From: an uncultured Polaribacter sp.
Lineage (GTDB): Bacteria > Bacteroidota > Bacteroidia > Flavobacteriales > Flavobacteriaceae
DNA: 56,425 nt
Direction: 5' to 3'
NCBI GenBank assembly: GCA_905480405.1
Contig: CAJQQH010000003.1
Span: 1-56,425 of the forward strand
The notes beneath the pieces are model-generated. The model did not search any database, was not told the origin of the DNA, and saw only the letters and a list, made by a program, of their open reading frames with translations. Made by a program: the position numbers and the translations under genes. Positions 46,012 through 54,364 of the stretch are shown here, one piece after another (the first letter of the stretch is position 1; every line of letters begins with the position of its first letter).

Positions 46012-46941
46012 ATGAGACATTTTAAATTAGTCTTATCACTAATAACTTTAATAGGCATGTTTAGCTGTAAAACTGATACTAAAATTGAAAAACCAAAAAT
46101 CTCCTTTTCATTTGATGATGGTTCTTTACAAGATTTTCCTGGTTATGAAAATTCTAAATGGAATCAATTATTGTTAGATAAATTGGCTGCGCAAAAGGTA
46201 AAAGCAGTTCTATTTGTAAAAGGTAAAAATTTAGACAATAAAGAAGGAAAATCTATTATTAAAAGTTGGGATAATTCTGGGCATTTAATTGCAAACCATA
46301 CGTATTCTCATCCTTATTTTAATAGTAAAAAAGTAACTTTAAAACAATTTAAGAACGAATTAATTAAAAACGATTCGTTTATAAAGGAATATGCTAACTA
46401 TACAAAATTATTCCGTTTTCCGTATTTAAAAGAAGGAAATACTATTGAAAAAAGAGATGGTTTTAGAAGATATTTAAAAGAACAAAACTACAAAATAGGT
46501 CATGTAACAATTGATGCTTCAGATTGGTACATAAACCAAAGACTCGTAAAACGTTTAAAAGAAAACAATATAGCAGACATTTCTGGTTTTAAAGATTTTT
46601 ATATAAAGCATCTTTTTAATCGTGCAGAATATTACAATTCACTTGGAAAAAAATTAACTGGGCGACAAATTCATCACAATATATTATTACATCACAACTT
46701 AACATCTGCACTTTTTATTGATGATTTAATCAATCATTTTAAAGAGAACGGATGGGAAGTTATTAATGTTAGAAAAGCATATAAAGATCCTGTTTATAAA
46801 GAAATTCCTGTAACAATTCCGGCAGGAGAAAGTCTTTTATGGGCATTAGCTAAACAAACAAAAAAATACGATTCAATTTTACGTTATCCTGCAGAAGATA
46901 GTCGTTACGAAAAAGAAGCAATGGACCGTTTAGGTTTGTAA
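46012..46941 (+). CDS. polysaccharide deacetylase-family lipoprotein
   Basis: 309-aa lipoprotein (lipobox FSCKT near residue 20) with a NodB domain: the metal and base motif FSFDDGS (near residue 34), the zinc motif NHTYSHPYF with both His residues, and the RFPYLKEG motif. The family removes N- or O-acetyl groups from peptidoglycan, chitin-like or other glycans at the cell surface. It is 5 bp after the alpha/beta hydrolase and 16 bp before the DinB-like gene, so probably in one operon. Confidence 0.88.
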   Translation: MRHFKLVLSLITLIGMFSCKTDTKIEKPKISFSFDDGSLQDFPGYENSKWNQLLLDKLAAQKVKAVLFVKGKNLDNKEGKSIIKSWDNSGHLIANHTYSHPYFNSKKVTLKQFKNELIKNDSFIKEYANYTKLFRFPYLKEGNTIEKRDGFRRYLKEQNYKIGHVTIDASDWYINQRLVKRLKENNIADISGFKDFYIKHLFNRAEYYNSLGKKLTGRQIHHNILLHHNLTSALFIDDLINHFKENGWEVINVRKAYKDPVYKEIPVTIPAGESLLWALAKQTKKYDSILRYPAEDSRYEKEAMDRLGL

Positions 46942-46957
46942 AATAAAAATAGGAACA

Positions 46958-47428
46958 ATGAATTCAATAGAAATAATCTTATTAAACTTTTATGAAATAA
47001 GAAGACGAAGCTTAAAGTTATGGAGTGGGATTCCTAATGAATATTTGAATTGGAAACCAGATGAAGATGCCTTTACTATTATTGAAATGATAAGACACAT
47101 TTTAGAAGGCGAGCATCTTTTTCATCAAATAATAGAAAATCGTGGAGATTTAGGAGATTATCAGTCGCCTTGGAAAGAATTAACATATACAAATTTGAAA
47201 AATGAAATAACATTTTCTAAAAAATATAGAGCTGAGTTTTTAAATATGATAAATGATTTAAATGAATCTGATTTAAAAAGCATAAAAATTGAAAGAAAAG
47301 AAGTTGGACAAAGTAAAATACTTGGTGATTACTTAAACAGAATTGCTTACCATGAAGCTGTTCATACGGGGCAATTGTTAGACTACTTAAGAACAATAGG
47401 AATTAACAGACCTCAAATTTGGGATTAA
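46958..47428 (+). CDS. DinB-superfamily protein
   Basis: 156-aa four-helix-bundle protein. Metal-binding His residues occur where DinB/YfiT members have them: IRHILEGEH (near residue 47) and YHEAVHTGQL (near residue 130). The family binds zinc or nickel and often acts as thiol-dependent transferase, but specificity is unknown here. Cytoplasmic, last gene of the small operon that begins at 45152. Confidence 0.83.
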   Translation: MNSIEIILLNFYEIRRRSLKLWSGIPNEYLNWKPDEDAFTIIEMIRHILEGEHLFHQIIENRGDLGDYQSPWKELTYTNLKNEITFSKKYRAEFLNMINDLNESDLKSIKIERKEVGQSKILGDYLNRIAYHEAVHTGQLLDYLRTIGINRPQIWD

Positions 47429-47480
47429 ATATAATTGGTAAAAACAACAACAATTTCATTATAATAATTCACCTAAAAAG

Positions 47481-48305
47481 ATGAAAAAAAACATATTATT
47501 TATTGCATTAACCCTTCTCGTATTAACAAGTAAAGCCCAAGAATATAAAGAACTTTATAAGAATGGCACTTTAAAAGTATTTGGAGCTAAAAAGAATAGC
47601 TTAAAAACTGGAGAATGGAAATACTATTTTGAAAATGGAAAAATAAGTAAAACCGGTAATTATTTAGAGGGAAAATTAAATGGCGAATGGAAATATTACC
47701 ACAAGAACGGTGTTTTAAGAATCATTGGAAAATACAAAAAGGGAAAAGACAAAGGTCTTTGGAAATATTATCATGATAATAGTGCTTTAAGAGCAATTGG
47801 GAAATATAAGAACGGAAAGCAAACTGGGAAATGGAAATACTTTTATAAAAATGCTGTTTTAAGTAAAACAGGTAAAAAAGTAAAAGGAGAAGATGTAGGT
47901 GAGTGGAAATATTTTAATGAAGATGGATCATTAAGTAAAATTGAAAAAAAAGAAAATGATAAAGAGGCAATTGAGAGAATATTAAGTTATTATTTTAAAG
48001 GCTCTAAAACTGATAATCCAGATTTACTTAAGAAAGCATTTCATGCAGATGCTACTTTAAAGTTTATCAATAAAAAAGGCACTTACACAAAAATACCAAT
48101 TCAAACGTTTTTCACTTATTTCAAAAACACGAAAACTAGGTCATTTAAAACTAAAATTTACTACATAGACATTTCTGAAACTACTGCAAATGTAAAACTC
48201 TCTACAGAGTATAAAACCTATCAATATATAGATTATATGAATATGCTTAAAACAAAAGAGGGCTGGAAAATTGTAAGTAAAATTTCTCATCAAGAATTTT
48301 TTTAA
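47481..48305 (+). CDS. exported MORN-repeat protein with NTF2-like C-terminal domain
   Basis: 274-aa exported protein with a signal peptide of about 19 residues (ending TSKAQ). Residues 35-155 hold five YwqK/MORN-type repeats of about 24 residues, each starting G-x-WKYY or similar (GEWKYYFENG, GEWKYYHKNG, GLWKYYHDNS, GKWKYFYKNA, GEWKYFNEDG). Residues 160-274 resemble an NTF2/lumazine-binding-like fold (KAFHADATLKFINKKG, EGWKIVSKISHQ). The fusion is unusual. Function unknown; perhaps a secreted binding protein. Confidence 0.75.
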   Translation: MKKNILFIALTLLVLTSKAQEYKELYKNGTLKVFGAKKNSLKTGEWKYYFENGKISKTGNYLEGKLNGEWKYYHKNGVLRIIGKYKKGKDKGLWKYYHDNSALRAIGKYKNGKQTGKWKYFYKNAVLSKTGKKVKGEDVGEWKYFNEDGSLSKIEKKENDKEAIERILSYYFKGSKTDNPDLLKKAFHADATLKFINKKGTYTKIPIQTFFTYFKNTKTRSFKTKIYYIDISETTANVKLSTEYKTYQYIDYMNMLKTKEGWKIVSKISHQEFF

Positions 48306-48343
48306 GAATAACTAGAATAAATAAACTTTAAGATTTAGAATTA

Positions 48344-48667
48344 ATGCAATACGATAAAGACTTACTATCAACACATAAAGCTCTTTTTTTAAAAGCACGA
48401 GAATTTCTTTTGTCTTTTAATGGGATAATAGAAACAAAAAAAGAACGAATTACAACTTATTCAAATAAAAATGGCGGTGTTTGCCACCTAAGAACAATGC
48501 CTTATGGAATTGATTTTGGCTTTTTAAAAGGAGCAAAAATGAAGGATGAATTAGGCCTTCTTACTGGAAAAGGAAAAGCAATTCGGGTTTTACCAATAAA
48601 AGAATTAGATAAAAATGTGGTTACCTATTATTTAAAACAAGCCATAGAATTAAACGAAAAAAAGTAG
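48344..48667 (+). CDS. DUF1801-type small protein
   Basis: 107-aa cytoplasmic protein resembling the DUF1801/YdhG fold: an amphipathic N-terminal helix (LFLKAREFLLSFNGIIE), an ITTYSNKNGG strand and a C-terminal helix. Homologues are uncharacterised, some linked to intracellular iron chaperone-like folds. It lies alone 38 bp after the MORN gene and 18 bp before a lipoprotein gene. Confidence 0.7.
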   Translation: MQYDKDLLSTHKALFLKAREFLLSFNGIIETKKERITTYSNKNGGVCHLRTMPYGIDFGFLKGAKMKDELGLLTGKGKAIRVLPIKELDKNVVTYYLKQAIELNEKK

Positions 48668-48685
48668 TACTAAAAAAAAGTGAAA

Positions 48686-49582
48686 ATGAAAAAATTACAA
48701 TTATCAATTAAAACATTGCTAGTTACAGCTGTATTATTTATTTCTTGTTCAGAAAATGAACCAGACATAGAAGAAATCTGTACTTCAGAAAATTATACTG
48801 TCAATTTTGATAGATATGTTGATGAAACAGTAAGAACTCCAACAAACATTGGTCAAATAGGTAAAACAACAGCGTTTTCTTATAATGAATATAATCTTTT
48901 AAGTAGCATTTATAACTATAATATAGACAATCAAAACATAAACGATGTTCTTTATAAATGTAACAACAATGTAAGCTCTATGTTTACAAATGTTTACACA
49001 TATAATTCAGAAAATAAATTAATTACTTCTATTACAGCCACAAACCCTAGTGCTTCTTATAATTTAATTTACAATGAAAACACTGTAGAGGCTGAAGGTG
49101 TTCTTGAGTCGAATATGTATAATGGTATTACTTTAGAATTGAATTCAAATGGTCTAGTAAATAAAATTTTACGTTCAAACAATTATTCGGTTTTAGAATA
49201 CGATGCTAATCTTAATTTAATAAAAACTACAGACTTTGATTTAAATAATACTCTATTAAATACAATAGATATAGAATACGATCAAAATCCAAATTCGTTT
49301 TATGGACAATTAACCTCTGTTTATTTGGATAGAATTTTAAGGTATTTTAATGAATCTACAGAAGACGGATTCATGGAACTAGCATTTGATACATCTTTAG
49401 AATCTAATTTCCCATATTTTAAAAATAATATTTTAAAAATTTACAGAACGACAGGGAATTCATCATTTAAAGAAGAAATTTTAAAAAGAGAATTTACTTA
49501 TGACAACCAAAACTATCCTATAGAATTTGAATTTATAACAGTTGGTTATCATGATAGTACAGTTACAATAACATACAAATAA
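48686..49582 (+). CDS. lipoprotein of unknown function
   Basis: 298-aa lipoprotein from ATG 48686, chosen over an ATG 6 bp upstream because the next gene has the same leader (MKKLQL-IK). The lipobox is LFISCSENE. The mature part is beta-rich with Y-N/D repeats (AFSYNEYNLLSSIYNYN, VYTYNSENKLITSIT, LEYDANLNLIKTTDFD), resembling RHS/YD-type or DUF4595-like beta sheets in exported Bacteroidota proteins. Function unknown; the next gene starts 11 bp later. Confidence 0.75.
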   Translation: MKKLQLSIKTLLVTAVLFISCSENEPDIEEICTSENYTVNFDRYVDETVRTPTNIGQIGKTTAFSYNEYNLLSSIYNYNIDNQNINDVLYKCNNNVSSMFTNVYTYNSENKLITSITATNPSASYNLIYNENTVEAEGVLESNMYNGITLELNSNGLVNKILRSNNYSVLEYDANLNLIKTTDFDLNNTLLNTIDIEYDQNPNSFYGQLTSVYLDRILRYFNESTEDGFMELAFDTSLESNFPYFKNNILKIYRTTGNSSFKEEILKREFTYDNQNYPIEFEFITVGYHDSTVTITYK

Positions 49583-49593
49583 TACTAATTAAT

Positions 49594-50430
49594 ATGAAAA
49601 AATTACAATTAACAATCAAAGTATTACTATTAACATCTATATTATTTGTTTCTTGCTCAAAAGATACAGAAATTGAAATACCGTTACCTGGAAACGAATT
49701 TGTGGAAATACCAGATATTGAATTCGAAAAAGAATTAATTAGAGTTGGTATAGATTCAGATGGAGAAATCAATCAAAAATTATTAAAAACCGATGCTGAA
49801 AAAGTTACAAAATTATCACTCTATAATACTGATATAAATACTTTAAAAGGTATTGAAGCATTTGTGAATTTAAAAAATCTAGATGCCGAAGCAAATAAAT
49901 TAACATCAATCGATTTAAGTAATAATGTATTGTTAGACACCATTCATTTAGGGTTTAATAACTTAACCACTATTAAAGGTTTAAATAATGCATTAAACTT
50001 AAAGTGGTTGAGTTTAAGTGGAAACCTGTTTACAGAGTTTACAATAGAAAACCCAAGTATTGAAAGCATATTAATGAGTCATAACGAGTTAACATCTTTT
50101 AATGTAAACCAATGCCCAAAATTAACTGGAGTATTATTGCACATAAACAAGCTAGAAGCTTTAGATTTTAGTAATAATCCTTTACTTGAAACCTTAATTT
50201 TTTCAGATAATAAAGTAAAAACAATAGATTTAGACAACAATGTTAATTTAGAATATATTTATTGTTCAAGTAATTTATTTACAAGCTTTGATGTAAGTAA
50301 ACTTAACAAACTAGTAGACTTAAGAGTTGACAGAAACCCAACTTTAACATGTATAAAAATTGCTGAAGATCAAGAAATTTTAACTTTAAGTTTATCAGAT
50401 TACCAGGAAACAAATATTAATTGTAATTAA
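49594..50430 (+). CDS. leucine-rich-repeat lipoprotein
   Basis: 278-aa lipoprotein with lipobox LFVSCSKDT. Residues 60-260 form about nine irregular leucine-rich repeats (KLSLYNTDINTLKGIEAF, LKWLSLSGNLFTEF, LDFSNNPLLETLIFSDN), an internalin-like or DUF7619-type surface solenoid, ending with a C-terminal cap containing Cys. Such proteins mediate protein contacts at the cell surface. Leader sequence and lipobox are almost identical to those of the preceding gene, with which it is co-transcribed. Confidence 0.82.
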   Translation: MKKLQLTIKVLLLTSILFVSCSKDTEIEIPLPGNEFVEIPDIEFEKELIRVGIDSDGEINQKLLKTDAEKVTKLSLYNTDINTLKGIEAFVNLKNLDAEANKLTSIDLSNNVLLDTIHLGFNNLTTIKGLNNALNLKWLSLSGNLFTEFTIENPSIESILMSHNELTSFNVNQCPKLTGVLLHINKLEALDFSNNPLLETLIFSDNKVKTIDLDNNVNLEYIYCSSNLFTSFDVSKLNKLVDLRVDRNPTLTCIKIAEDQEILTLSLSDYQETNINCN

Positions 50431-50454
50431 TATTTGAGTAAAATACCTATCTTT

Positions 50455-50487
50455 AAAACCCATTTTTATAAAAAAAATGGGTTTTTT
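50455..50487 (+). terminator. Rho-independent terminator after the LRR lipoprotein
   Basis: AAAACCCATTTTT and its complement AAAAATGGGTTTT (13 bp) with a 5-nt loop and trailing T run, 25 bp after the stop of the LRR gene. It separates this transcript from the third LytS/LytTR operon. Confidence 0.85.
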
Positions 50488-50493
50488 CTTTTA

Positions 50494-50563
50494 CACGTTT
50501 ATCCTCAAATTATGTCGCTTGTGTACTTTTTCTTTCGATTTTAAAAAGTATTTCGTTGCTTTG
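50494..50563 (+). promoter_or_regulatory. promoter region of the third LytS/LytTR operon
   Basis: CACGTTTAT (50494-50502) matches a LytTR half site at 8 of 9 positions, with a weak partner TATGTCGCT at 50511. TGTACTTT follows at 50522 and a -7-like TTGCTTTG at 50556. The same elements, TGTACTTT and TTTCTTTG, recur before the lipoprotein gene at 53690 at the same distances from the ATG. The shared layout suggests one activator for both. Confidence 0.45.
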
Positions 50564-50571
50564 TTGTAGAT

Positions 50572-51660
50572 ATGATTCAAAAAATAAATACACAAAATAA
50601 AAGAAGTACTTTTCCACTATATTGGAAATGTCAACTTTCTGGTTGGAGCTTAGTTTCTATTTATTGGGCGTACACAGTTTATACGAGAGATAATTATGGT
50701 GTATGGTATACATTTTTAAATTATGTTTTGGATGCATCCATAGGAATATTTCTAACGCACATGTATAGAGAACTTGCTTTAAAGGCAGGTTGGAAACAAT
50801 TATCAATTAAAAAACTTTTAATTCGTATTGTTCCTATAATATTTATTTTTGCTGTTTTATACACTCTTATTAATAATTTAAAATGGCATTTCTTCTGGAC
50901 AATACTTATTGGTGAAGAAAAAAATATTTTAGAATCTCTAGCCTTTTGGGATCCGATATTTATTACAGGCTTGCGTTTAATGTCTATTTGGATATTGGCA
51001 TATCATTTATATCATTATTATCAGAAAGAAGTAGTTACAGCAAAAGAAAATGCTCAATTAACTATCATAGCAAAACAAGCACAATTAGATAATTTATCAG
51101 CACAATTAAATCCACATTTTTTATTTAACTCCTTAAACTCAATTAAATCTTTAGTAATTGAAAATCCAGATACAGCAAGGAGATCTATCGATTTACTGTC
51201 TGATTTATTACGGTCGTCTTTGTACGAAAAAGACAAAGATTTCATCTCTATTAAAGAAGAGTTATCTTTAGTAAAAGATTATATCGAATTAGAAAAAATG
51301 CGTTTCGAAGAGCGTTTACAATTAGATATATCGATTGATAAAACGTTGAACAAATTCAAAATTCCAACATTAAGTATTCAATTATTGGTTGAAAATGCCA
51401 TTAAACACGGAATCGATTTAATTGTTAAAGGAGGAATTATTAACCTTACTATTAAAAAAGAACACAATCTTGTAGAAATTATAGTTGTAAATCCAGGAAA
51501 GATAAAAAGTAAAAAAACAACAGGATTAGGCATAAAAAATTTACAAGAACGATTAGCTATTCAATATAAAAACAAAGCAACTTTTAGTTTATTAGCGTTA
51601 AATACTAATGAAGTTGAAGCAAAAATAATTATACCATTTACAGCTGATGAAAACATTTAA
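50572..51660 (+). CDS. LytS-family sensor histidine kinase
   Basis: 362-aa kinase with four hydrophobic segments (about 20-150), then the phospho-acceptor His in LNPHFLFNSLNSIKSL, N box LVENAIKHG and GLGIKNLQERL. It belongs to a different subgroup from the two ABC-linked kinases (NPHFLFN instead of NPHFFFN). It overlaps the following LytTR gene by 14 bp. Confidence 0.92.
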   Translation: MIQKINTQNKRSTFPLYWKCQLSGWSLVSIYWAYTVYTRDNYGVWYTFLNYVLDASIGIFLTHMYRELALKAGWKQLSIKKLLIRIVPIIFIFAVLYTLINNLKWHFFWTILIGEEKNILESLAFWDPIFITGLRLMSIWILAYHLYHYYQKEVVTAKENAQLTIIAKQAQLDNLSAQLNPHFLFNSLNSIKSLVIENPDTARRSIDLLSDLLRSSLYEKDKDFISIKEELSLVKDYIELEKMRFEERLQLDISIDKTLNKFKIPTLSIQLLVENAIKHGIDLIVKGGIINLTIKKEHNLVEIIVVNPGKIKSKKTTGLGIKNLQERLAIQYKNKATFSLLALNTNEVEAKIIIPFTADENI

Positions 51661-52370
51661 AACCATCATTATTGATGATGAACGTTTGGCTAGAGAAGAA
51701 GTAAAACGTGCATTAAAAAGTTACCCAGAGTTTGAAATAGTTGGTGAAGCCAATAATGTAGATGCTGCTTTAAGTTTAATTGACGAACTAAACCCAGATA
51801 TTCTTTTTTTAGACATTCATATGCCAGAAAAATCTGGTTTTGATTTATTAGAAGAATTAACAACTGTACCAGAAGTTGTTTTTACAACAGCTTACGATCA
51901 ATATGCTGTAAAAGCTTTTGAGTTAAACGCTTTAGATTATTTAGTAAAACCATTAAGAGATGAACGTTTTTCTAAAACTATAGAAAAAGTAAAAGTAGAA
52001 TTGGCAAAAAAAGAAGAAATAAAAGTTGATGTTTTGCCAATGCATCGTAAAATATTTATCAAAGATGGAGAGAAATGTTTTTTTATTCCTTTATCAGAAA
52101 TTTATTTTATTGAATCTATTGGCAATTATGTTCGCTTATATTTTGGTAGTGAAAAAGCAATGATAAAACGTTCTTTAAAATTATTAGAAGAAAAATTAGA
52201 TGCCACTGTTTTTTTTTAGAATAAACAGAAGTCAAATTATAAATACACACTTTATTAAAGAAATTCACCCATATTTTAATAACAAACTTCAAATTAAATT
52301 AATAACCGGCGAAAAGTTGGAAGCTTCAAGTAGACAATCTATAAAGTTTAAAAACTGGAATAGCCTTTAA
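51647..52370 (+). pseudogene. LytTR response regulator broken by a frameshift in a T9 run
   Basis: The frame encodes a complete receiver (TIIIDDERLAREEVKRALKS, phospho-acceptor Asp in ILFLDIHMPEKSG) and the first half of a LytTR domain (KIFIKDGEKCFFIP, ESIGNYVRLYF). It stops after 190 aa at TAG 52217-52219, within nine consecutive T (52209-52217). Removing one T restores the frame: RINRSQIINTHFIKEIHPYF, then LQIKLITGEKLEASSRQSIK, ending with TAA at 52368-52370. This is the missing second half of LytTR. It could be a phase-variable switch, a fixed loss or a sequencing error in the homopolymer. Confidence 0.85.
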
Positions 52371-52381
52371 ATTCAAAAAAA

Positions 52382-53560
52382 ATGACTCAAAAAAATTATG
52401 TAACAAAAATGCTTATCGTGTTTTTGATGTTCTTGCAATACACAGTAGTTTCGCAAAATGCAACTTCTTATTCAATAGGAAAAACCTATAAAATTAAGTC
52501 CAAAGTTTTAAATGAAGAACGTACTTATATTCTTGAATTACCTAGTTCTTATAAAACAGGTGAAACCAAGTATCCTATTTTAGTTTTATTAGATGGTGAA
52601 ATGAGCTATCACTCTCATTCGGGAATACTAAACCATATGACACAAGGACGTCAAATTCCTGAAATGATTATTGTTGCCATTACAAATGTGGATAGAAACA
52701 GAGATTATACACCAACAAAATATTTAACTAATTTAAATGGATCTAGTGCTGTAGAAAATCATAAAACTACAGGAGGTAGCGCAAAATTTCTAGAATTTAT
52801 TGAACAAGAATTATTACCTAAAGTTGAAAAAAAGTACAGAACCAATGGGTTTAAAACTTTAGTTGGGATTTCACATGGTGGTTTGCTTGTAGGATCTGCG
52901 TTTTTATCAAAAGAAACTACATTTAATGGGTTTGTTTCTATGGACCCAAGTTTTTGGTGGGACAATCAACAGGTAGTGAGACAATTAGAGAAAACGGATT
53001 TGAATCAAATAAAAAACAAAAGATTTTATTTATCTACTGCAGATAAATTTGAAAATTTTGATAAAATTCCACATGTGTTTACTGCAAACATTAATAGCCA
53101 TGAAAAATTTAATACAACCTTAAAAAACAAGGGGTTTTCACCATCAAATATTGCTCTAGAATATTTTAAAGAAGAAAACCATTGGACAGTTGCTCTAATG
53201 AGTTTGTATCATGGAATGCAATTCATCTACAAAGGTCTTAAAATGAAAAATATGAATAGTAGTTCTATTGATGAAATTGAACTTTATTATAAAAACAATT
53301 ATAATGGAAGTTTTTTACCTCCAGAAAACGATATAAATTCTTTAGGCTATAGCTTTTTAATTAATAACCCAAAGAAAGCATTAACGTACTTTAAATTAAA
53401 TGTGAAAAATCACCCAAAATCATCTAATGCTTTTGATAGTTTAGGAGAAGTATATTTTAATTTAGATGATAAGGTGAATGCTTTAAAAAGCTATAAAAAG
53501 TCTTTTGATTTAGACCCGAATAATAAAAATGCCTTAAAAATGATAAACAAATTAAACTAA
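52382..53560 (+). CDS. secreted esterase D-type hydrolase with C-terminal TPR
   Basis: 392-aa exported alpha/beta hydrolase: signal peptide about residues 1-25 (ending TVVSQ), esterase D/IroE-like strand YPILVLLDGEMSYHSHSG, nucleophile GISHGG (near residue 163), and catalytic His probably in EENHWTVA. The C-terminal 60 residues contain a tetratricopeptide repeat (AFDSLGEVYFNLDDKVNALK). Substrates of this group include siderophore esters and other acyl esters. It starts 11 bp after the end of the frameshifted LytTR gene. Confidence 0.87.
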   Translation: MTQKNYVTKMLIVFLMFLQYTVVSQNATSYSIGKTYKIKSKVLNEERTYILELPSSYKTGETKYPILVLLDGEMSYHSHSGILNHMTQGRQIPEMIIVAITNVDRNRDYTPTKYLTNLNGSSAVENHKTTGGSAKFLEFIEQELLPKVEKKYRTNGFKTLVGISHGGLLVGSAFLSKETTFNGFVSMDPSFWWDNQQVVRQLEKTDLNQIKNKRFYLSTADKFENFDKIPHVFTANINSHEKFNTTLKNKGFSPSNIALEYFKEENHWTVALMSLYHGMQFIYKGLKMKNMNSSSIDEIELYYKNNYNGSFLPPENDINSLGYSFLINNPKKALTYFKLNVKNHPKSSNAFDSLGEVYFNLDDKVNALKSYKKSFDLDPNNKNALKMINKLN

Positions 53561-53611
53561 CTGTATTTCAAGTGAATACAATTAGTTTTGCTTTTCAAAA
53601 CTTAATATTTT

Positions 53612-53667
53612 AACGTTTGTAAGCGTATTTCTACGTTGCTGTACTTTCTCTTTTAATCTCTTTATAC
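53612..53667 (+). promoter_or_regulatory. candidate LytTR repeat and promoter before lipoprotein gene
   Basis: AACGTTTGT (53612-53620) is a perfect match to the LytTR repeat consensus. TACGTTGCT (53632-53640) matches 8 of 9 positions, 11 bp further. TGTACTTT follows at 53640 and TTTCTTTG downstream, the same arrangement relative to the ATG as before the LytS gene at 50572. Confidence 0.45.
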
Positions 53668-53689
53668 AATTCATTTCTTTGTACTATAA

Positions 53690-54331
53690 ATGAATAAAAA
53701 CGAAAATATTATGACACATTTTAAAAATAAATTATCCTTTTCAAAAGTATTATTTTTCTTAACAGTACTAATAATGAGTTCTTGCTTTAAAAAGTATGAA
53801 AAGATAACTAATCAGCCAAAATTAAAGGATTATTCAGTTGGCGAAAATTGGGTTTGGAAGTATAAAGGTGTAACTGATAAAGGAGAGGTTCGTTCTGATG
53901 GAGAAGATGCTAGAAGAATAGTTAGTATTGATGGTGTTTTATCAATTTTGGTAGGAAAAGATACAGTTTCAGTTTCTGACCTTGTAAAACCAGAGGTAAG
54001 TGAAACACCAAGATATAAATGGCCTTTAGAAGTTGGTAAGAAATGGAAGTATGAGAAAAACTGGACAAGTCAAGATGGTACAACAGGAAAACAAAGTCAA
54101 GAAGCTGAAGTTTTATCTTTTAAAGAAGAAACTGTAGGAGCTGGTACATTTATGGCTTACACAATCCAATACTTAGGTAAAACTACAAATTCTAGAGGTT
54201 ATAACGCAAGAACCGATGAGGTTTGGTTATATGCTCCAAAAGTTAAAAATTTTATTAAATTAACGCAAACTCAAGATGATTTTGTTTACAATGAAGAGTT
54301 AATAAAGTATTCAAATCCGAATAAAAAATAA
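53690..54331 (+). CDS. lipoprotein of unknown function
   Basis: 213-aa lipoprotein (lipobox LIMSSCFKK); translation may start at ATG 53690 or seven codons later at 53711. The mature part is beta-rich with Trp-rich segments (VGENWVWKYKGVTDKGE, EVGKKWKYEKNWTSQDG, TDEVWLYAPKVKNFIKL), resembling small exported lipoproteins of Bacteroidota without known activity. It stands downstream of a LytTR-like repeat and precedes the CocE-type hydrolase by 33 bp. Confidence 0.75.
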   Translation: MNKNENIMTHFKNKLSFSKVLFFLTVLIMSSCFKKYEKITNQPKLKDYSVGENWVWKYKGVTDKGEVRSDGEDARRIVSIDGVLSILVGKDTVSVSDLVKPEVSETPRYKWPLEVGKKWKYEKNWTSQDGTTGKQSQEAEVLSFKEETVGAGTFMAYTIQYLGKTTNSRGYNARTDEVWLYAPKVKNFIKLTQTQDDFVYNEELIKYSNPNKK

Positions 54332-54364
54332 CATTGTTTGCTAACAACTCTTAATAAAAAAACA

